Of a DNA stretch of 64,000 nt, positions 57,105-64,000 are shown one piece after another. A program made the position numbers and the translations under genes. How positions within the stretch are numbered: the stretch's first letter is position 1; the number at the start of each line of letters is the position of its first letter. The notes beneath the pieces were generated by a model. The model was not told the DNA's origin. It saw only the letters and a program-made list of their open reading frames with translations, and searched no databases. Origin of the DNA: Nematostella vectensis (Eukaryota > Cnidaria > Anthozoa > Actiniaria > Edwardsiidae). Where the stretch lies: contig NC_064043.1 of NCBI RefSeq assembly GCF_932526225.1, positions 15,436,085 to 15,500,084 on the forward strand, in the 5' to 3' direction.

Positions 57105-60100
57105 TTACGTATCCATAGCAACATCCTGCTGGACAGACGGTGACGTGACCGCGGGCTCATAAGTCCATTTTGGAAATACTCGTTTGTACAGGTTCATGCA
57201 GACAGTGTCTTGGGCCTTAAGGGCGCCGTCAAACGAGCACTTCATGTGACCGTGGGTGCCTGGGGAGAATACGATACAAACAACACAGTATTTACGAGCA
57301 CTTCATGTGACCGTGGGAGTCTGGGGAAGAATACGGTGTCAGTCAATACAGTATTTACTATACGAGCACTTCATGTGACCGTGGGAGCCTGGGGAAGAAT
57401 ACGGTGTCAGTCAATACAGTATTTACTATACGAGCACTTCATGTGATCGTGGGAGCCTGGGGAAGAATACGGTGTCAGTCAATACAGTATTTACTATACG
57501 AGCACTTCAAGTGACCGTGGGAGCCTGGGGAAGAATACGGTGTCAGTCAATACAGAAGCTCCTTAGACAGTCTTCCCCAGAGACTATATTTTTTTGTAGA
57601 ACATGTACTAGCCAAAAATAGAAATAAAATAGAAATCATATGAATGAATGTATTCAGGGGGAATGGATTTCAGTGACTTTCCTGCGAATTCACTTTGTTA
57701 GGCTAAGTTAAAACGTATTCAAATGCATGCAAATGAAGGTGAACAATAGACTCTGGTCATTTGCATTGAATATGGCTCATGGATTATTCGACGTTTGAAC
57801 TAAGCCTTAGTGAAACGTACAACCTAAATTTCCTACAACAGTTAGATATCGTATTTAAGTCGGATCCAGAGTTCTTACATCCTCGGAAACCCAGGGGTGT
57901 TTTCCTCTAGTGAAGTGTTAGGGAAAAAAACCCTTGGGTTGGGTTTTCGAGGATGGAGTTCTTAACTCACCCAAAGGTTCTAGTGGAATGTTAGATGAAG
58001 GTCTTATCTCACCCAACGGTTCTAGTGAAATTTTAGATGGAGTTCTTATCTCACCCAAAGGTTCTAGTGAAATGTAAGTTGAAGTTCTTATCTCACCCAA
58101 AGGTTCTAGTGGAATGTTAGATGGAGTTCTAAACTCACCCAAACGTTCTAGTGAAATGTTAGATGCAGTTCTTATCTCAATCAAAGGTTCTAGTGGAATG
58201 TTAGATGGAGTTCTAAACTCACCCAAAGGTTCTAGTGAAATGTTAGATGGAGTTCTAAACTCACCCAAAGGTTCTAGTGAAATGTTAGATGGAGTTCTTA
58301 TCTCAATCAAAGGTTCTAGTGGAATGTTGGATGGAGTTCTTATCTCAATCAAAGGTTTTAGTGAAATGTTAGATGAAGTTCTTATCTCACCCAAAGGTTC
58401 TAATGAAATGTTAGATGGAGTTCTTATCTCAATCAAAGGTTCTAGTGGAATGTTAGATGGAGTTCTAAACTCACCCAAAGGTTCTAGTCAAATGTTAGAT
58501 GGAGTTCTTATCTCAATCAAGGGTTCTTGTGAAATGTTAGATGGAGTTCTTATCTCAATCAAAGATTCTAGTGAAATGTTAGATGCAGTTCTTATCTCAA
58601 TCAAAGGTTCTAGTGAAATGTTAGATGGAGTTCTTATCTCAATCAAAGGTTCTAGTGAAATGTTAGATGGAGTTCTTATCTCAATCAAAGGTTCTAGTGA
58701 AATGTTAGATGGAGTTCTTATCTCAATCAAAGGTTCTAGTGGAATGTTAGATGGAGTTCTAAACTCACCCAAAGGTTCTAGTGAAATGTTAGATGGAGTT
58801 CTTATCTCAATCAAAGGTTCTAGTGAAATGTTAGATGGAGTTCTTATCTCAATCAAAGGTTCTAGTGAAATGTTAGCTGCAGTTCTTATCTCAATCAAAG
58901 GTTCTAGTGAAATGTTAGATGGAGTTCTTATCTCAATCAAAGGTTCTAGTGAAATGTTAGATGGAGTTCTTATCTCAATCAAAGGTTCTAGTGGAATGTT
59001 AGATGGAGTTCTAAACTCGCCCAAAGGTTCTAGTGAAATGTTAGATGAAGTTCTTATCTCACCCAAAGGTTCTAGTGAAATGTTAGATGAAGTTCTTATC
59101 TCACCCAAAGGTTCAAGTTAAATGTTAGATGGAGTTCTTATCTCAATCAAAGGTTCTAGTGGAATGTTAGATGGAGTTCTAAACTCACCCAAAGGTTCTA
59201 GTGAAATGTTAGATGGAGTTCTAAACTCACCCAAAGGTTCTAGTGAAATGTTAGATGGAGTTCTTATCTCAATCAAAGGTTCTAGTGAAATGTTAGATGG
59301 AGTTCTTATCTCAATCAAAGGTTCTAGTGGAATGTTAGATGGGGTTCTAAACTCACCCAAAAGTTCTAGTGAAATGTTATATGGAGTTCTAACTCACCCA
59401 AAGGTTCTAGTGAAATGTTAGATGCAGTTCTTATCTCAATCAAAGGTTCTAGTGGAATGTTAGATGGAGTTCTAAACTCACCCAAAGGTTCTAGTGAAAT
59501 GTTAGATGGAGTTCTAAACTCACCCAAAGGTTCCAGTGAAATGTTAGATGCAGTTCTTATCTCAATCAAAGGGTCTAGTGGAATGTTAGATGGAGTTCTA
59601 AACTCACCCAAAGGTTCTAGTGAAATGTTAGATGGAGTTCTAACTCACCCAAAGGTTCCTTGATATGCCCTCGTCGCCCATGCTTAGTGTAGAGTTCCAC
59701 TGGCTTGAACCACATGATATCCTCTAGAAAAAGAAAGAGCAGAAGTATATTTAGAACATGGACATAACTAACAAGGGTTTGTTGGTTTTTGTACAAACCT
59801 CGATTGAAGAACAGGTACCGAATAACTGCCGAACGTTTATTGATTTTGTACGGGTGACCGCTGAGCACTATTTTCTTGGCGATGATTCTGTTGGGGTCAA
59901 CTTTGTACAGCGAGCCTGTGGCGACTAATGTATGAGAACCTGGGGAGAGAATGGTCATATGGCTCAAATAAGGGACTCATAAGTAAGGGCAATTAACCTC
60001 ATCCACATTCTGTTATCATATAGGTGTCACGTGGTTTCCGTGAATCAGGCAATTTTAAGAAATATAGATTAGCCAATCAGATGCAACCTTTTTGTTGATG

Positions 60101-62424
60101 TTTTGGCTGAGGTCATCTGCCCGCGTATTCTCAAACTGAATTGTTTTCTTTTTCCTTCTGATCTATGCTTGTCAGTCCCAGCTAGTGTTTCGGTGTGTTT
60201 CGAGAGAGGTTGACTACTTACCAGTCTGCCGGTCAGCGTTGAACACCATGACAGGACAAGGAGGGAACATGATAGGCGCGTACATACTCGCAACCGTGAT
60301 GGCATCTTGGGGCAGAAAGCGCTCGTACTGGAACGTTAAACAACATTTAGAGACAGTAAAAGGTTGGTCTATGAGCATGCTTCTATTGTGTATCATATTT
60401 ACTCTGGCTTCACCCAATCTACAAACATGATTGGAGTTAGTGTGTCAAGACTGTCAATGAAGATAGTACCAAGGGTCAATAGGGGCGTGGTGCATAGGGG
60501 TGTGCCACATAGGATATGGAACATATAGGTGTGCAGTACATAGGAGTGATACATAGGGGTGTGCCATTAGGACTTGGTATGGGGTGTAGTATAGGGTGGG
60601 GTCTATGTCTACCTTGTGTTTATCTCCTGAGGTGTGCTGGCTGAAAATGGGACAGGCTGTGAATCGTCTGTATCCGCAGTGGAACACAAGTCGCTCCTAC
60701 ACCACACAGAAAATATGTCAAAATAACATGTTAGGCTGGCGTTTTCTTTTTCTCTTATGTCTTCCAGCTACAGATATATTAATAGGTTGATTAGAGAGAC
60801 AGGGATTCTCCAAGGTAGTGGCATGCATTTGATTTCATGGTAACTACAGTAGGACTTGGTGTGTAACAGCTCAAAGTTGTTTTACAGTGATGACACTCAA
60901 ACCATGAACGGGCCGGCATCAGCATTTTTTCTGCAATTGTTGTGAAAGCAACCAATCAAGATCGGTTTCAAAGGCCTGCAATTGTTTTGTAAGCAACCAA
61001 TCAAGATCGGTTTCAAAGGCCTGCAATTGTTTTGTAAGCAACCAATCAAGATCGGTTTCAAAGGCCTGCAATTGTTTTGTAAGCAACCAATCAAGATCGG
61101 TTTCAAAGGCCTGCAATTGTTTTGTAAGCAACCAATCAAGATCGGTTTCAAAGGCCTGCAATTGTTTTGTAAGCAACCAATCAAGATCGGTTTCAAAGGC
61201 CTGCAATTGTTTTGTAAGCAACCAATCAAGATCGGTTTCAAAGGCCTGCAATTGTTTTGTAAGCAACCAATCAAGATCGGTTTCAAAGGCCTGCAATTGT
61301 TTTGTAAGCAACCAATCAAGATCGGTTTCAAAGGCCTGCAATTGTTTTGTAAGCAACCAATCAAGATCGGTTTCAAAGGCCTGCAATTGTTTTGTAAGCA
61401 ACCAATCAAGATCGGTTTCAAAGGCCTGCAATTGTTTTGTAAGCAACCAATCAAGATCGGTTTCAAAGGCCTGCAATTGTTTTGTAAGCAACCAATCAAG
61501 ATCGGATTCAAAGGCCTGCAATTGTTTTGTAAGCAACCAATCAAGATCGGTTTCAAAGGCCTAGTGATATTTTGACCTTTTTTCGACATTATTTGGAGAT
61601 TGTTTGGACGTGTATTTACCTTTGACTTGATGGGATCAGTGTAGCTTGGCAATCTTTTGATCACAAAGTGAACAACGGACATCTACAAAAAAGCAAGCCA
61701 GTAAAGTAAGCAAAAGTCAATGGAAAGCAATTGTGACATTCTTGTAGGTCTAAAATGGCGATGAATAGCATTATTTTAGGTTGATGATAATGGTTATAAC
61801 AATGGTGGCAACGATTGTCATGTAGTGATAGTAATGATGATGTTGATGGTGATGATGAAGATAATGATGACAACAGTAATGATGATGGTGATGGCAATGG
61901 TGATGATGAGAGTGAGTGATGTGAAGGCAGTGTTTATAATGGTGGTGATGACGATGTTGCCAATACACACCTTTTGTTCGTGAGGAAGAAGACCAAATAC
62001 TACAAGTGGTTTGCTGCTGTCAAATGAGTCTGTCAAAAGGAGAAGGGAGCGGACATCAAGTATACGATGCAGGGTAGGTGGACAGTAAATACAAGCAAGT
62101 TTAGCTGCAAGTCCAGTACAGAGAGCACAAGCAAGACATTGATGGACGGTAAAGATGGAAACCACAATACAAAGAAAGCAATGATCAGCAACATCCAGTT
62201 ACCAGCAAAAAGAATAGCAGTAAAAGCAACAACAACCATTACCACAATAGAAACAACAACAACAACAACAGCAGCATAAGCATTAGGATTAGCAATAGCA
62301 TTACCATAACATGAGTATCATAACACCAGCGAGGACCCATGATGTATCTTTGGGAATACATAGTTCACTCACCAATAAATGCTTTTGGGACATTGACGAT
62401 GTGAACTGTGACAAAGCATCCAGG
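57105..62424 (-). CDS. TSR1: TSR1 pre-40S ribosome assembly GTPase-like protein, 3' eight exons
   Basis: The C-terminal 244 residues are present. Exons on the minus strand are 62424-62373, 62029-61971, 61682-61620, 60696-60613, 60327-60222, 59939-59799, 59723-59649 and 57259-57105, all GT-AG and in phase. TSR1 is related to BMS1 and works on late cytoplasmic pre-40S particles. Family blocks are seen in order: [13 protein letters not shown], then [97 protein letters not shown] and [20 protein letters not shown] ... [11 protein letters not shown]. These match human TSR1 as I recall it. The stop is TAA at 57107-57105, after MDT. The first half of the gene must lie beyond 64000. Four introns carry tandem repeats. 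Confidence 0.95.
57225..57550. repeat. ~68-bp tandem repeat copying the TSR1 last-exon acceptor
   Basis: Five copies (TTCATGTGACC at 57241, 57302, 57371 and 57438; TTCAAGTGACC at 57506). The copy at 57241 is the real start of the last TSR1 exon. On the minus strand each intronic copy carries TTCTTCCCCAGGCTCCCACG and then GTCACATGAAGTGCTCG, that is, polypyrimidine tract, AG and about 25 nt of exon. Confidence 0.95.
57878..57955. mobile_element. 78-bp hairpin MITE with 9-bp target duplication
   Basis: CATCCTCGGAAACCCAGGGG at the left and CTTGGGTTGGGTTTTCGAGG then ATG at the right form a hairpin. Perfect 9-bp repeats GAGTTCTTA flank it (57869-57877 and 57956-57964). Same family as 28449-28507. 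It inserted into a unit of the TSR1 42-bp minisatellite, or at its edge, since GAGTTCTTA is part of that unit. Confidence 0.93.
57956..59655. repeat. 42-bp minisatellite starting on a TSR1 donor
   Basis: About 40 copies of GGTTCTAGTGAAATGTTAGA plus TGGAGTTCTTATCTCAATCAAA or the variant ending TCTAAACTCACCCAAA. On the minus strand the variant unit reads CCTTTGGGTGAGTTTAGAAC, which equals the real exon/intron junction CCTTTGG|GTGAGTTAGAAC at 59649/59648. The period is 14 codons, so long frames stay open on both strands; they are not genes. Confidence 0.97.
60946..61563. repeat. 45-bp tandem array, almost perfectly uniform
   Basis: Nearly fourteen copies of CAATTGTTTTGTAAGCAACC plus AATCAAGATCGGTTTCAAAG and GCCTG. 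Only one interior substitution is seen (GGATTC for GGTTTC near 61505), with changes at the two edges. It lies in the TSR1 intron 61619-60697. The period is 15 codons, so open frames are artefacts. Confidence 0.97.
61815..61960. repeat. (GAT/GATGGT)n simple repeat in a TSR1 intron
   Basis: Impure trinucleotide tract of GAT, GGT and AAT units. No other signal. Confidence 0.85.
62206..62276. repeat. (ACA/ACC)n simple repeat in a TSR1 intron
   Basis: Impure tract of AACAACAACC-type units between TSR1 exons 62424-62373 and 62029-61971. Confidence 0.75.
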
Positions 62425-62477
62425 CTGTGGAAGCAGCAGCGAATTACTATTAGACAGTAAATAGTTTACTATATTCC

Positions 62478-63364
<887 letters not shown>

Positions 63365-64000
63365 CCTTAAAACCATTCACTTATATCAATCTAGCCAAAA
63401 CAAAGCATAGATAAAGTTTCAAATTCTGAGAAGGGAATTGAATTTGATTGAAATTTGAATTTTCTACAGATCTTTGAAAATTTTCCTGGCCGCCCGAAAG
63501 GAGATTGAATCGAGTGAATAGTTTTGGCGGGAAAATCTGAAACAACGAATTCTCCTTAAATCCGTAAAAATTTAGAGACGGCAATACCACAGAATATTGG
63601 AGAATTGTTTTCTATCGCAATGCTACCCACAATGAAGCGAAGAATAATTTAAAGTCAAGAATTGTATCCGAAAAAAAATATATCGTTTTGATGTAGGTTT
63701 CAAAAACAGCGCTCGTGGGAATGTCGCCATTCTTGATTGCGAATAATGCAGCGCGCGCACAATGCAAAAACAATTCAAAGAATAAAAAATATCTTCTTAA
63801 TTTTGCAGATTTGTTTCCTGAAGTTAAATAATCATTTGACTACCAGGTAGAGACATAAAGATGACGGTAAAAGTTGTAACCACACAACGTTCTTCAGCAA
63901 TAACTAAGATAAGAAGACATGAAGACGGGAACCGGTTTAGTGCGTGCATATGTTTTCTCATGTAATTTGGTTAACATCTCGATCTACGTCACAAATTACT
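63365..64000. other. Non-genic right edge
   Basis: No exon recognised. This should be TSR1 intron, because its upstream exons are not seen before the edge. Confidence 0.4.

Noticed and set aside
58114..59421. Long open frames on both strands (over 300 codons) with a 14-residue repeat
   Set aside because: The 42-bp DNA repeat period is a multiple of three, so frames stay open automatically. The array sits in a TSR1 intron.
60897..61682. Open frames of about 200-260 codons in three frames
   Set aside because: 45-bp repeat period divisible by three. The real coding exon here is only 61682-61620.

Overview
The window looks like nuclear DNA of an anthozoan cnidarian, probably a sea anemone of the Nematostella type. 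Its genes are split by GT-AG introns. The proteins are animal families (NOL8, TSR1, LHFPL tetraspan, fasciclin-domain secreted protein). The remaining space is packed with Ty3/gypsy, hAT, LINE and TIR elements plus many minisatellites. The species is inference; the eukaryotic nature is seen directly.

Four protein-coding genes can be rebuilt exon by exon. (1) NOL8, minus strand, 479-8173: nine exons in phase, RRM at the N-terminus, last exon(s) off the left edge. (2) A secreted four-FAS1-domain protein, plus strand, 27698-40355: five exons, with a TATA box just upstream. (3) An LHFPL-like four-span membrane protein, minus strand, 53326-56425: two exons. (4) The 3' part of TSR1, minus strand, 57105-62424: eight exons, complete C-terminus, upstream exons beyond 64000. 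A possible first exon of an unknown gene lies at 12273-12416. NOL8 and TSR1 both act in ribosome biogenesis.

Layout: 1-8200 NOL8; 8300-9280 RecQ-like remnant between inverted hairpins; 10460-10765 LINE remnant; 11385-11957 TIR element; 12900-17337 Ty3/gypsy element with short LTRs and a CTATA target duplication; 17750-20392 unusual element-like region with two GGAGTA/TACTCC arms; 21595-24160 second gypsy-type fragment, itself interrupted by a Mutator-like TIR element; 27640-40433 fasciclin gene, whose 8.3-kb first intron holds a hairpin element, a LINE fragment and an hAT element nested inside a second Mutator-like copy; 41166-52579 an 11.4-kb array of a 59-bp satellite; 53-56.4 kb LHFPL gene; 57.1-62.4 kb TSR1; 62.5-64 kb simple repeats and a TIR-bounded segment.

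The most striking pattern is that four minisatellites (19-bp and 51-bp in NOL8, 42-bp and 68-bp in TSR1) start exactly on exon-intron junctions, so their units repeat real 5' or 3' splice sites. The second is a dated nest: an intact-ended hAT element with a nearly intact transposase sits inside the terminal repeat of a Mutator-like element whose 9-bp target duplication is perfect.
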